A stretch of 64,000 nucleotides of DNA from Streptomyces sp. SA15 (GTDB taxonomy: Bacteria > Actinomycetota > Actinomycetes > Streptomycetales > Streptomycetaceae). The notes under the pieces were generated by a model, which saw nothing but the letters and a program-made list of their open reading frames with translations, was not told where the DNA came from and made no database searches. Shown here in pieces: positions 8,528 through 17,048 of the stretch; position 1 is the stretch's first letter, and every line of letters begins with the position of its first letter. The translations under genes and the position numbers were made by a program. The stretch is from NCBI RefSeq assembly GCF_002291145.1, contig NZ_NTGE01000058.1, forward strand, positions 1-64,000, read 5' to 3'.

Positions 8528-9343
8528 GTGGCAGGAGTCGCACGCCGCCGTCTCGACGCGGAGCTGGTCCGCCGGAAACTCGCGCGCTCGCGCGAGCATG
8601 CCGGCCAGCTGATCGCCGCGGGGCGCGTGTCCGTCGGCAAGACCGTCGCGACCAAGCCCGCCACGCAGGTGGAGACCGCGGCGGCGATCGTCGTCGCGGT
8701 CGACGACAGCGATCCCGACTACGTGTCGCGGGGCGGGCACAAGCTGGCCGGTGCGCTGGAGGCGTTCGTACCGCAGGGGCTCGTCGTCGAAGGGCGGCGG
8801 GCCCTGGACGCCGGCGCGTCGACCGGGGGTTTCACGGATGTGCTGCTGCGGGCGGGGGCCGCGCATGTCGTCGCCGTCGACGTCGGATACGGACAACTCG
8901 CCTGGTCTCTTCAGAGCGATGAACGCGTCACCGTCAAGGATCGTACGAACGTACGCGAGTTGACGCTTGAAGTGATCGATGGGGAGCCTGTGGATCTTGT
9001 CGTGGGGGATCTGTCCTTCATCCCGCTCGGGCTGGTGCTGCCCGCCCTGGTGCGGTGCGTGAAGCCGGACGCCGATCTGGTGATGATGGTCAAGCCGCAG
9101 TTCGAGGTGGGGAAGGAACGGCTGGGGAGCGGGGGCGTGGTGCGCAGTCCGCAGCTGCGGGCGGAGGCCGTGCGCGGTGTGGCCCAGAAGGCATGGGAAC
9201 TCGGGCTCGGGGTGAAGGGTGTCACCGCCAGTCCGCTGCCCGGGCCGTCCGGGAATGTCGAATACTTTCTGTGGCTGCGGGCCGGAGCACCCGAACTGGA
9301 CCCGGCCGACGTTGACCGTGCAGTGGCGGAGGGGCCGCGTTGA
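8528..9343 (+). CDS. tlyA: TlyA family rRNA 2'-O-methyltransferase
   Basis: 271 residues from the GTG at 8528 (AGGAG 11 bases upstream); an in-frame ATG at 8504 would add 8 residues. An N-terminal S4 RNA-binding domain (about 5-65, RRLDAELVRRKLARSREHAGQLI) is followed by an FtsJ-like methyltransferase domain with SAM motif DAGASTGGFTDVLL at about 94-107. TlyA proteins 2'-O-methylate cytidines of 16S and 23S rRNA, which in mycobacteria gives capreomycin sensitivity. The downstream TTGA overlap couples it to nadK, as in mycobacteria. Confidence 0.93.
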   Translation: MAGVARRRLDAELVRRKLARSREHAGQLIAAGRVSVGKTVATKPATQVETAAAIVVAVDDSDPDYVSRGGHKLAGALEAFVPQGLVVEGRRALDAGASTGGFTDVLLRAGAAHVVAVDVGYGQLAWSLQSDERVTVKDRTNVRELTLEVIDGEPVDLVVGDLSFIPLGLVLPALVRCVKPDADLVMMVKPQFEVGKERLGSGGVVRSPQLRAEAVRGVAQKAWELGLGVKGVTASPLPGPSGNVEYFLWLRAGAPELDPADVDRAVAEGPR

Positions 9344-10245
9344 CACAGAACCGAGCTCGTACTGTTTTCCTGCTGGCCCACACGGGCCGGCCCGCGGCGA
9401 TTCGCAGCGCCGAACTGGTGGTGAAGGGGCTGCTGCGCGAGGGCATCGGCGTGCGCGTCCTGGAGGCCGAGGCGCTGGATCTGCCGCTGCCGGGGGAGGT
9501 GGAGCTGGTCAAGGAGGCCACTGCGCAGTGCCTCGACGGGTGCGAGTTGCTGATAGTGCTCGGTGGGGACGGGACGCTGTTGCGGGGGGCCGAGTTCGCC
9601 CGGGCGTCCGGGGTGCCGATGCTCGGCGTCAACCTGGGGCGGGTCGGCTTCCTCGCGGAGGCCGAGCGGGACGATCTCGACAAGGTCGTCGACCGGGTGG
9701 TGACCAAGGCGTACGAGGTCGAGGAGCGGATGACCGTCGATGTCGTCGTGCATCGCAACGGGGACATCGTGCATACGGACTGGGCGCTGAACGAGGCGGC
9801 GGTTCAGAAGGCCGGTGCGGAGAAGCTGCTCGAGGTCGTCCTTGAGATCGATGGGCGGCCGGTCACCGGGTTCGGGTGCGACGGGATCGTGTTGTCGACG
9901 CCTACTGGATCGACCGCGTATGCCTTCTCCGCGGGTGGGCCTGTGGTGTGGCCTGAGGTCGAGGCGCTGTTGATGGTGCCGATCAGTGCGCATGCGTTGT
10001 TTGCGAAGCCATTGGTCACTTCGCCGGATTCTGTGCTTGCGGTGGAGGTTTTGCCTCATATTCCGCCTGGGGTGCTGTGGTGCGACGGGCGGCGGACCGT
10101 GGAGTTGCCGCCGGGGGCGCGGGTCGAGGTGCGGCGGGGGGCTGTGCCGGTGCGGTTGGCTCGGCTGCATCATGCGTCGTTCACTGATCGGCTTGTGGCC
10201 AAGTTCGCGTTGCCGGTTTCTGGGTGGCGGGGGGCGCCGCATTAG
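9340..10245 (+). CDS. nadK: NAD kinase
   Basis: 301 residues, starting with TTG at 9340 that overlaps the tlyA stop (TTGA). Diagnostic motifs are LIVLGGDGTLLRGAEF (the GGDGT phosphate-binding motif, about residues 65-80), LGVNLGRVGFLAE, and STPTGSTAYAFSAGGP. It phosphorylates NAD to NADP using ATP or polyphosphate. Codon usage at the 3' end (9960-10240) is noticeably less GC3-biased than the rest, although the reading frame stays intact. Middle gene of tlyA-nadK-recN. Confidence 0.95.
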   Translation: MTQNRARTVFLLAHTGRPAAIRSAELVVKGLLREGIGVRVLEAEALDLPLPGEVELVKEATAQCLDGCELLIVLGGDGTLLRGAEFARASGVPMLGVNLGRVGFLAEAERDDLDKVVDRVVTKAYEVEERMTVDVVVHRNGDIVHTDWALNEAAVQKAGAEKLLEVVLEIDGRPVTGFGCDGIVLSTPTGSTAYAFSAGGPVVWPEVEALLMVPISAHALFAKPLVTSPDSVLAVEVLPHIPPGVLWCDGRRTVELPPGARVEVRRGAVPVRLARLHHASFTDRLVAKFALPVSGWRGAPH

Positions 10246-10252
10246 CGCTGCC

Positions 10253-10352
10253 AAGGGGGTGCGGGGTTGTTCTCGCGGCTGCGGGCCGGATGTGGCTTGT
10301 CGCGCCCGCGCGGCGGAGCCGCATATCGACACAGCCCCGCGCCCCTAGGTGT
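10253..10352. repeat. Streptomyces dispersed hairpin element
   Basis: An approximately 100-bp imperfect inverted repeat: AGGGGGTGCGGGGTTG at the left pairs with CAGCCCCGCGCCCCT at the right, enclosing an inner hairpin GCGGC-GGA-GCCGC. The right arm shares the CCCCGCGCCCCT(T)AGG tail with the element at 12844-12884. Such GC-rich units are scattered between genes in streptomycetes. Here it may also act as a nadK terminator. Confidence 0.65.
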
Positions 10353-10465
10353 CTCCACTCGGCCGAGTGACATTGTGGGTCGATCCACATTCGTTACCTG
10401 CACCTTCACATGTCAGGGGCGGGGGCCGTCGCACTTCTCCTCCTTGACCTCGTAAGGTCTTGTCC

Positions 10466-12196
10466 GTGTTGGAGGAGATGCGGATACGGTCGCTCGGAGT
10501 CATCGACGACGCGGTCGTCGAGCTGTCGCCCGGGTTCACCGCCGTCACGGGTGAGACGGGTGCGGGCAAGACCATGGTGGTCACCAGCCTGGGGCTGCTG
10601 CTCGGTGGGCGTGCCGATGCGGCGCTCGTACGGATCGGGGCCAAGAGCGCGGTCGTGGAGGGGCGGATCAGCGTGTCCACGGACGCCTCGGCCGCCGTAC
10701 GGGCCGAGGAGGCCGGGGCGGAGCTCGACGACGGGGCGTTGCTGATCAGCCGTACCGTTTCCGCCGAAGGGCGGTCGCGGGCGCACCTGGGCGGGCGCAA
10801 CGTGCCCGTGGGGGTGCTTGCCGAGCTCGCCGACGAGCTGGTGGCCGTGCACGGGCAGACCGATCAGCAGGGGCTGCTGAAACTGTCGCGGCAGCGGCAG
10901 GCGCTCGACCGGTACGCGGGCGATGCCGTCGCCGTGCCGTTGGCCAAGTACACGGAGGCCTATCGGCGGCTGCGGGCCGTCTCCGTGGAGCTCGACGAGA
11001 TCACCACGCGCGCGCGTGAGCGGGCCCAGGAAGCCGACATGCTGCGTTACGGGCTCGACGAGATCGCCGGCGTCGAGCCGCGCGCCGGGGAGGACGTGGA
11101 GCTGGCGGAGGAGGCGGAGCGGCTGGGGCACGCGGAGGCGTTGTCTTCGGCTGCTACGGCCGCTCATGCCGCGTTGGCGGGCAACCCCGAGGACCCCGAG
11201 GGCATCGACGCCGCGACGCTCGTCGCGGGGGCGCAGCGGGCCCTGGACGCCGTACGGTCGCACGATCCGGCGCTGGCCGCGCTCGCGGACCGGATCGGCG
11301 AGATCGGGATCCTGCTGGGCGACGTGGCGGGGGAGCTCGCCGGGTACGCCGACGACCTGGACGCCGATCCGCTGCGGCTGGCGGCCGTCGAGGAGCGGCG
11401 GGCCGCGCTCACCACGTTGACGCGGAAGTACGGCGAGGACGTCGCCTCTGTGCTGGCGTGGGCCGAGCGGGGCGCCGCGCGGCTCACCGAACTGGACGGC
11501 GACGACGATCGGATCGGCGAGCTGACCGCCGAGCGGGACGCGCTGCGGACCGAACTGGGTGGGCTGGCACAGGCGTTGACGGACGCGCGGACGGAGGCCG
11601 CGGAGCGGTTCGCCGCTGCCGTGACCGCGGAGTTGGCCTCGCTTGCCATGCCGCACGCGCGCGTGTCGTTCGACATCCGGCAGAGCGAGGACCCTGAGGG
11701 TGTCGAGGTCGGCGGGCGTGCGGTGGCTTATGGGCCGTCCGGTGTCGACGAGGTCGAGCTGTTGCTGGCCCCGCATCCGGGTGCTCCGCCCAGGCCCATC
11801 GCCAAGGGCGCTTCCGGGGGTGAGCTGTCGCGCGTGATGCTGGCCGTCGAGGTCGTGTTCGCGGGGACGGATCCGGTGCCGACGTATCTCTTCGACGAGG
11901 TCGACGCGGGTGTCGGCGGCAAGGCGGCGGTCGAGATCGGGCGGCGGCTGGCGCGGCTCGCGAAGACCGCGCAGGTCGTCGTCGTGACGCACCTGCCGCA
12001 GGTGGCCGCCTTCGCCGACCGGCAGTTGCTGGTGGAGAAGACGAACGACGGGTCGGTCACCCGGTCCGGTGTGAAGGTGCTGGAGGGCGAGGAGCGGGTC
12101 CGGGAACTGTCGCGGATGCTGGCCGGGCAGGAGGACTCGGAGACGGCCCGGGCGCACGCGGAGGAGCTGCTGGCGACGGCTAGGGCGGACCTCTAG
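10466..12196 (+). CDS. recN: DNA repair protein RecN
   Basis: 576 residues, an SMC-like ATPase of double-strand-break repair. Walker A GETGAGKT is at about 29-36, a central coiled-coil region rich in E, A and R follows, then signature ASGGELSRVMLA at about 449 and Walker B YLFDEVDAGVGG at about 473, then VVTHLPQVAAF. The GTG at 10466 (MLEEMRIR) has TAAGG upstream; a TTG at 10460 is an alternative two codons earlier. A TAAGGT at 10453-10458 could instead be a -10 box of a leaderless mRNA. Position after nadK is conserved in actinobacteria. Confidence 0.95.
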   Translation: MLEEMRIRSLGVIDDAVVELSPGFTAVTGETGAGKTMVVTSLGLLLGGRADAALVRIGAKSAVVEGRISVSTDASAAVRAEEAGAELDDGALLISRTVSAEGRSRAHLGGRNVPVGVLAELADELVAVHGQTDQQGLLKLSRQRQALDRYAGDAVAVPLAKYTEAYRRLRAVSVELDEITTRARERAQEADMLRYGLDEIAGVEPRAGEDVELAEEAERLGHAEALSSAATAAHAALAGNPEDPEGIDAATLVAGAQRALDAVRSHDPALAALADRIGEIGILLGDVAGELAGYADDLDADPLRLAAVEERRAALTTLTRKYGEDVASVLAWAERGAARLTELDGDDDRIGELTAERDALRTELGGLAQALTDARTEAAERFAAAVTAELASLAMPHARVSFDIRQSEDPEGVEVGGRAVAYGPSGVDEVELLLAPHPGAPPRPIAKGASGGELSRVMLAVEVVFAGTDPVPTYLFDEVDAGVGGKAAVEIGRRLARLAKTAQVVVVTHLPQVAAFADRQLLVEKTNDGSVTRSGVKVLEGEERVRELSRMLAGQEDSETARAHAEELLATARADL

Positions 12197-12231
12197 GGGG
12201 GACGGCCGGGGAAGAGCCGTAGGGCGGTCGG

Positions 12232-12654
12232 ATGATCAACCGTGCTCGCCGGGCCACCTCGTTCGGGCTCACGGCCGCCCTCACCCGTGCCGTTACGGCC
12301 GCCCTGCGGACCAAAGCTCCTGGCGGCCGCGACCGCTGGGAACGGAAGAACTACGCCGGGTGCACCGTCGAGTTGTACGCCGGGCCCGCGTCCGCCCTCG
12401 CGGCTGCCGTCGGGGCCGGGCGGGTCCGGCCCGCCGCCGGGTTCGCCGTCCTCGCCGCCGGGGCCTGTGGGGACTACGACGACGTGGCGGGCGCCGGTGA
12501 CGCCCGGCGGGGGTTCGGTGCGCATCTGGCCGCGCTGAGGGACGGCGAGGTCACCAGCGGGGCGGTGAAGCTGTTCGGGATCTCCGCGGCCGGGCTCGTC
12601 GCGGGGGCGCTGCTCGAGGAGCGGGCGGTCGACAAGGTGCTCGCGGGTTGGTGA
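12232..12654 (+). CDS. Truncated MraY/GPT-like membrane protein fragment
   Basis: 140 residues. WERKNYAGCTVELYAGPA and the Asp-rich GDYDDVAG followed by TSGAVKLFGI resemble the N-terminal part of glycosyl-1-phosphate transferase-type (MraY/WecA-like) membrane proteins, which are normally twice as long. The frame stops right after VDKVLAG. A one-base shift just there restores about seven plausible codons (VIAGAAH) before the similarity is lost, suggesting frameshift plus deletion. It sits where SteA follows recN in mycobacteria. Probably a decayed gene; whether the fragment is expressed is unknown. Confidence 0.55.
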   Translation: MINRARRATSFGLTAALTRAVTAALRTKAPGGRDRWERKNYAGCTVELYAGPASALAAAVGAGRVRPAAGFAVLAAGACGDYDDVAGAGDARRGFGAHLAALRDGEVTSGAVKLFGISAAGLVAGALLEERAVDKVLAGW

Positions 12655-13127
12655 TCGCCGGGGCCGCGCACTTCGGCCCTGGCCGCCGCGAGTAACGGGA
12701 GGGTGGGGCTACTCGTGCATGTCGGCGCGGTTGTTGTTGCGGCCGTGTGCGGGGACAGGTGAGTGCAGTGGTGCCTTCGGCGGGTGGGTGAGCCATGGGG
12801 ACAACAGGGGGGTCCTGGGCTCTGACGGTCGTATTCCATCTGCGGGGCGGTGGGGGCTGGTCGCGCAGTTCCCCGCGCCCCTTAGGTCGGACGGCTCGCC
12901 TGCGTCATGAAGCCTCGCACAGAATCGCCCTCCCTCACTCGTGTGAGTGACCCCACCCGATGCGCCGCCGGGGCTTGGCGTCTCCGCGTTCCCGGAACAG
13001 CCGTACGTCCTGGCATCCTTGGCGTAGCACGCAGTACGCGTAGGAAGCGCGCGGTACACCCCTCCGCTCGATACCTTCTGTACGTTTCCTCGTGACCGCC
13101 CGACGCCGAACCAGGAGCCCCGGCCAC
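12655..13127. other. Intergenic region with repeat and hairpins
   Basis: 473 bases without a supported gene between the truncated MraY-like gene and the glycosyltransferase. It contains a dispersed repeat (12844-12884) and a small perfect hairpin TCACTC/GAGTGA (12935-12950). Third-position bias is absent. This is the likely scar of the deletion that removed the rest of the truncated gene and perhaps its neighbours. Confidence 0.6.
12844..12884. repeat. Streptomyces dispersed repeat (GGCTGGTCGCGCAGTTCCCC type)
   Basis: GGGGGCTGGTCGCGCAGTTC followed by CCCGCGCCCCTTAGG is a short GC-rich motif that I recognise as highly repeated between genes of streptomycete chromosomes. It shares its right half with the element at 10253-10352. 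Confidence 0.6.
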
Positions 13128-14264
13128 GTGACCCCCGTGAGCAGCCACTCACCGCACGGCCAGTCCCCGCTGCGCACCGTGCAGGTGCTGGGCGGAGGCA
13201 ACGCCGGCAGTAGCGCGCATGTGCGCTCCCTGGCCTCGGGGTTGGTCGCGCGGGGCGTGCGGGTGACCGTGTGCGCCCCCGTCGAGGCGGATCGCACCTA
13301 CGACTTCACCGGAGCCGGCGCCGAACACGTCCACGTGCCGCGCAGCAGCGATCCGGCCTCCGTGGCCGCGTTGCGGGCGGCGTGCGCGAACGCCGACCTG
13401 GTGCACGCGCACGGGCTGCACGCCTCCTTCCGTGCCGTGCTCGCGCTCAGCGGGCGGCGCACCCCGCTCATCGTCACCTGGCACGACCGCGCGTACGCCG
13501 AGGGTGCGCGCGCCCATCTGGTGCGGCTGTTGGAGCGGCGGGTGGTCAAGGCCGCCTCCGTGGTGCTCGGCACCACCTCGGCCCTCGTGGACCGGGCCCG
13601 CCGTACGGGCGCACGGGACGCGCGACTCGCCGCCGTCGCCCTGCCCGGGCCCCGCCGGACCGTCGAGCCGGAGGATCCCGACCGGCTGCGCCCCAAGGTC
13701 CGGGCCGAACTCGGTGCCATCGGGCGCCCGTTGCTGATGGCCGTCGGATCCCTCGACCGCCACCGGGGCTACGACATGCTGCTGGACGCCACGCGCGCGT
13801 GGCGCCGCCTCGACCCCGTGCCGTTGGTGGTGATCGCGGGGGAGGGGCCGTTGCGCGGGGAGTTGCAGCGGCGGATCGAGGACGAGGGACTGCCGGTCCG
13901 GCTCATCGGGCTGCGCGAGGACATCACCGAGCTGCTCGCCGCCGCCGACCTCGCGCTGCTGCCGAGTGGTGAGGAGTCGCGCTCCGTCCTCGCCCAGGAG
14001 GCCTTCCACGCGCGCGTGCCGCTCGTCGCGACCGCGGTCGGCGGCATCCCCGAACTCGTCGGCGACGCGGCCGAACTCGTTCCGCCCGGGGACCCCGAGG
14101 CCTTCGCCGACGCCGTCGTACGGCTCCTCGGTGATCCCGAACGCCGGGAGCTGCTGACGGAGAAGGGCGTGCGGCAGGCGGCCACCTGGCCGAGCGAGGA
14201 CGCGACCGTGGCTCAAGTGCTCAGCGTCTACGACGAATTGACCCAGCCACGCCCCTTGATGTGA
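13128..14264 (+). CDS. GT4 family glycosyltransferase
   Basis: 378 residues, GT-B fold. The N-terminal domain has the glycine-rich acceptor loop LGGGNAGSSAHVRSL and DLVHAHGLHA. The C-terminal domain has MAVGSLDRHRGYDMLLDA, VIAGEGPLRGEL and the E-x7-E nucleotide-sugar motif SGEESRSVLAQEAF. The GTG at 13128 has AGGAG 12 bases upstream; in-frame GTGs at 13092 and 13137 are alternatives. No membrane segment, so a cytoplasmic enzyme transferring a sugar from a nucleotide donor to a lipid or surface glycan. Acceptor unknown. Convergent with the pucR-type gene, 22 bases apart. Confidence 0.88.
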   Translation: MTPVSSHSPHGQSPLRTVQVLGGGNAGSSAHVRSLASGLVARGVRVTVCAPVEADRTYDFTGAGAEHVHVPRSSDPASVAALRAACANADLVHAHGLHASFRAVLALSGRRTPLIVTWHDRAYAEGARAHLVRLLERRVVKAASVVLGTTSALVDRARRTGARDARLAAVALPGPRRTVEPEDPDRLRPKVRAELGAIGRPLLMAVGSLDRHRGYDMLLDATRAWRRLDPVPLVVIAGEGPLRGELQRRIEDEGLPVRLIGLREDITELLAAADLALLPSGEESRSVLAQEAFHARVPLVATAVGGIPELVGDAAELVPPGDPEAFADAVVRLLGDPERRELLTEKGVRQAATWPSEDATVAQVLSVYDELTQPRPLM

Positions 14265-14286
14265 AAGCGGGTCGGGCGGGCGCACC

Positions 14287-15987
14287 CTAGGGCACATGTC
14301 GGCGGGCCCGCAGCGCCAGGCTCAACGCCAGTACCGTGTGCGGGTCGTCGAGGTCGGTGCCCAGCAACTCGCCGATGCGGGCGAGGCGGTTGTAGAGCGT
14401 CTGCCGGTTGAGATGCAGTTCGCGTGCCGTCTCCGCCTTACGGCCCGCGTGCGCCAGGTACGTCTCCAGGGTGGGCAGCAGCGGCGGCTTCGAGCGCTTG
14501 TCGTGGTCCCGGACGGGGCCGATCGCCCGGTCCACGAAGGCCGCCAGGTCGGGGTGGTCGCGCAGCCGCCACAGCAGCAGGTCGATGTCCAGGCGGCGGG
14601 CGTCGTACCAGGGGCGGTCCGGCAGGCCCTGCGCCGCCGTCGCCGTCTCGGCCGCGTGCCTGAGGCCCGCCGAGGCCGCCGCCCAGCCACCCGCCACCCC
14701 GACGACCACCACCGGCGGCTGCGCCCCCGGCCGTTGCATACCGGCCCGCTCCACACCCGCCCGCAGCGCCGCCGCGACCCGGTCCGAGACCGCCGACCGC
14801 TCCGACTCCGCACGCAGGCCCAGCAGAAGAGGGACGCGGCCTTCGACCGGTCGTACGCCCAGCAGGACCGGCACACCCACCGACGCCAGCTCCTCCGCCA
14901 CCGCGCGCGCCAGCACCGCCCATCCGCCGCTGGGGGAGAGGGCGTCCCCGAGCCGCATCACCACCGGCAGCAGCGGGCTGTCGCCCGGCTTGAAGCCCAG
15001 CACGCGCGCTTGCGCGGGCGCGTCCTGAGCGGCGATACGGCCCTCGGCGAGGTCGGTCAGGAAGTCGCCGCGTCCGCGCGCCGCCAGTTCCTCCTCCTGC
15101 CGGGCCTGCATGAGGACGACCGCCAGGATGCCCGCGGCCCGTTCGGCGGCCATCCGGTGCACCGGCGCGAGGGGCGCGCGTACGGGCAGTAGGGCGAGCC
15201 GGGCCCGCACCGACACCGTGCCCGGCCCGCCGCCCGGCACGTCCACCAGGACCGAGCCCGCCGGCGGGGTGTCCTTGTGCTGGGCGCGCAGCCCCTCCCA
15301 CACCTGGAGCGGGTCCGCGCCCTCGGGGCCGGATCCGGCGGCGTACAGGAGCCGGCCGTCCGTCGTCTCCAGGAAGACCGGGTTGCCGCTGAAGTCGGCC
15401 AGGATGCCGAGGACTTGAGGGATTCCGCCGCCGCCCAGCAGGGCCTGTGTGCAGCGGCGGTGCACCTCCTCGGCGCGCTGCAGCAGGGCGTAGTGGCCGT
15501 TGACGATCTCGGTGTGGATCTCCTCCGTCACCGTCACGAACGGCACCTCGCGGTGCAGTTGGACCAGCGGCAGACCGGCCGAGCGCGCGGTGTCGACGAG
15601 GGCGGCGGGCAGGCGGGTGAAGCGCGGGCCGAGCTCCACGACCAGGGCCGCGATGCCGCGCTCGGCGAGGGTGCGCACGAACGCGCGCTGGTCGGCCGGA
15701 CGGGTGCCGAGGCCGTAGCCAGTGGTCAGCAGCAGCTCGCCGCCCTTGAGCAGCGAGGCGATGTGGGGCACCTCGCCCGCGTGCACCCAGCGCACGGTCC
15801 GCTGCAGCCGGTCGGCGCCCGCGAGGATCTCCGGGAGCCCGCTGCGCAGGCCGGGCAGCTCCAGCGCCCGCCGCACCGTGATCCCGGTGCTCTGGGTGTC
15901 GTACCCGCTGTCCAGGCCCTGGTCACCACCGTGGTCCGTACCGCTGTCCGTACCGCTGTCCCCGCCGCCGCCCATGCCGCCGTTCAT
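14287..15987 (-). CDS. PucR family transcriptional regulator
   Basis: 566 residues from the ATG at 15987 (a GTG at 16011 would add 8). After a glycine- and aspartate-rich leader, an N-terminal PucR sensor domain starts at TVRRALELPGLRSGLPEI. A middle CdaR GGDEF-like region follows, and the C-terminal PucR-type HTH is LETYLAHAGRKAETARELHLNRQTLYNRLARIGELLG. Relatives control purine catabolism or amino-acid utilisation genes. It is divergent from the LLM oxidoreductase gene with about 100 bases between, so that gene is a candidate target. No own terminator is visible. Confidence 0.9.
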   Translation of the reverse strand: MNGGMGGGGDSGTDSGTDHGGDQGLDSGYDTQSTGITVRRALELPGLRSGLPEILAGADRLQRTVRWVHAGEVPHIASLLKGGELLLTTGYGLGTRPADQRAFVRTLAERGIAALVVELGPRFTRLPAALVDTARSAGLPLVQLHREVPFVTVTEEIHTEIVNGHYALLQRAEEVHRRCTQALLGGGGIPQVLGILADFSGNPVFLETTDGRLLYAAGSGPEGADPLQVWEGLRAQHKDTPPAGSVLVDVPGGGPGTVSVRARLALLPVRAPLAPVHRMAAERAAGILAVVLMQARQEEELAARGRGDFLTDLAEGRIAAQDAPAQARVLGFKPGDSPLLPVVMRLGDALSPSGGWAVLARAVAEELASVGVPVLLGVRPVEGRVPLLLGLRAESERSAVSDRVAAALRAGVERAGMQRPGAQPPVVVVGVAGGWAAASAGLRHAAETATAAQGLPDRPWYDARRLDIDLLLWRLRDHPDLAAFVDRAIGPVRDHDKRSKPPLLPTLETYLAHAGRKAETARELHLNRQTLYNRLARIGELLGTDLDDPHTVLALSLALRARRHVP

Positions 15988-16091
15988 AGGCCGGACGCTA
16001 CCCGCGTGCACGCCGCGGTGACATCTCGTGTCGTCCGCGAGCCGACGAGCGGCCCGGCTTAGGGCGTGCGCGGCGGGGTAGCGGCCGTGTC

Positions 16092-17048
16092 ATGGACATC
16101 AGCGTGGTCGCCGTGGGGCGCGAGGACGACAGTGCGGTCGACGAGCCGTTGCGAGTGGCGGAGCTCGCCGACAGGCTCGGTTATCGCGAGGTGTGGGCCG
16201 GTGAGGGACCGACGTGGGACTCCTTCGTACTGGCCGCGGCCATTGGGCGCGCCACCGAGCGGGTCGCGCTGACCGCCGGGCCGGTGCCGGTCTCCGTGCG
16301 CGACGCCTACACGATCGCCCGGGGTGCCGCCTCGGTCGCCGCCGTCACCGGTCGTCCGGTCGGGGTGGCGCTGGGCACGTCCAGCAAGCGGGTGGTCGAG
16401 GGCGTGCACGGCCGGCCCCGTGTCCGGCCCGCGGCCGCGATGGAGGAGTCCTCGGCGGCCGTACGAGGACTCCTGCACGCGCCTGAGGGCGAGCCGGTCG
16501 TGCCCGGCAGCCCCTTCCGCCGCCGTCTCCCGCCGCCCGGCGGCCCGCTCACCGTGGCGGCGTTCGGCGACCGCGCGATCGCCACGGCCGCCGCGCACGC
16601 CGACCGGATGCTGCTGGACATCGTCTCGCCTGAGCAGGTCCGTCTGCTGCGGGCGAAGCTGGAAGCGGCCGCCGAGCGCGCGGGCCGCACACCGCCGACG
16701 CTGGCCTCCTGGCTGCCCGCGGCCGTCGATCCGCAGCCGGAGTCCCTCGCCCAGGTCCTCGGCAGCATCGCCGGCTATCTGACCGTGCCGGGCTACAGCG
16801 ACATGTTCGTCGCGGCGGGCCTCGGTGAAGCGGTGGAGCTGGCCGCGAGCGGCGCCGACCGGGACACCCTGCTGCGTGCCCTCCCGCCGGAGGCGGCCGG
16901 CACGGTCGGCCTGGTCGGCGACCTGGACGCCGTACGCGCCCGGATCGACGCCTATGCCGAGGCCGGGCTCGACGAGATCGCCCTGGTGCCGGCCACGGCG
17001 GGCGATCCGGCCGGGGAGCGGACGCTGAAGGCGCTCAGGCCGGCCTGA
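16092..17048 (+). CDS. LLM class flavin/F420-dependent oxidoreductase
   Basis: 318 residues with a TIM-barrel luciferase-like monooxygenase fold. N-terminal MDISVVAVGREDD is followed by LADRLGYREVWAGEGPTWDSFVLAAAIG, then ERVALTAGPVPVSVRDAYTIARGAASV and VGVALGTSS, the usual flavin pocket segments. The sequence alone does not decide between F420 and FMN. It is divergent from the PucR regulator and its last 14 bases overlap the convergent FAD oxidase gene, suggesting a small oxidative-catabolism locus. Confidence 0.87.
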   Translation: MDISVVAVGREDDSAVDEPLRVAELADRLGYREVWAGEGPTWDSFVLAAAIGRATERVALTAGPVPVSVRDAYTIARGAASVAAVTGRPVGVALGTSSKRVVEGVHGRPRVRPAAAMEESSAAVRGLLHAPEGEPVVPGSPFRRRLPPPGGPLTVAAFGDRAIATAAAHADRMLLDIVSPEQVRLLRAKLEAAAERAGRTPPTLASWLPAAVDPQPESLAQVLGSIAGYLTVPGYSDMFVAAGLGEAVELAASGADRDTLLRALPPEAAGTVGLVGDLDAVRARIDAYAEAGLDEIALVPATAGDPAGERTLKALRPA

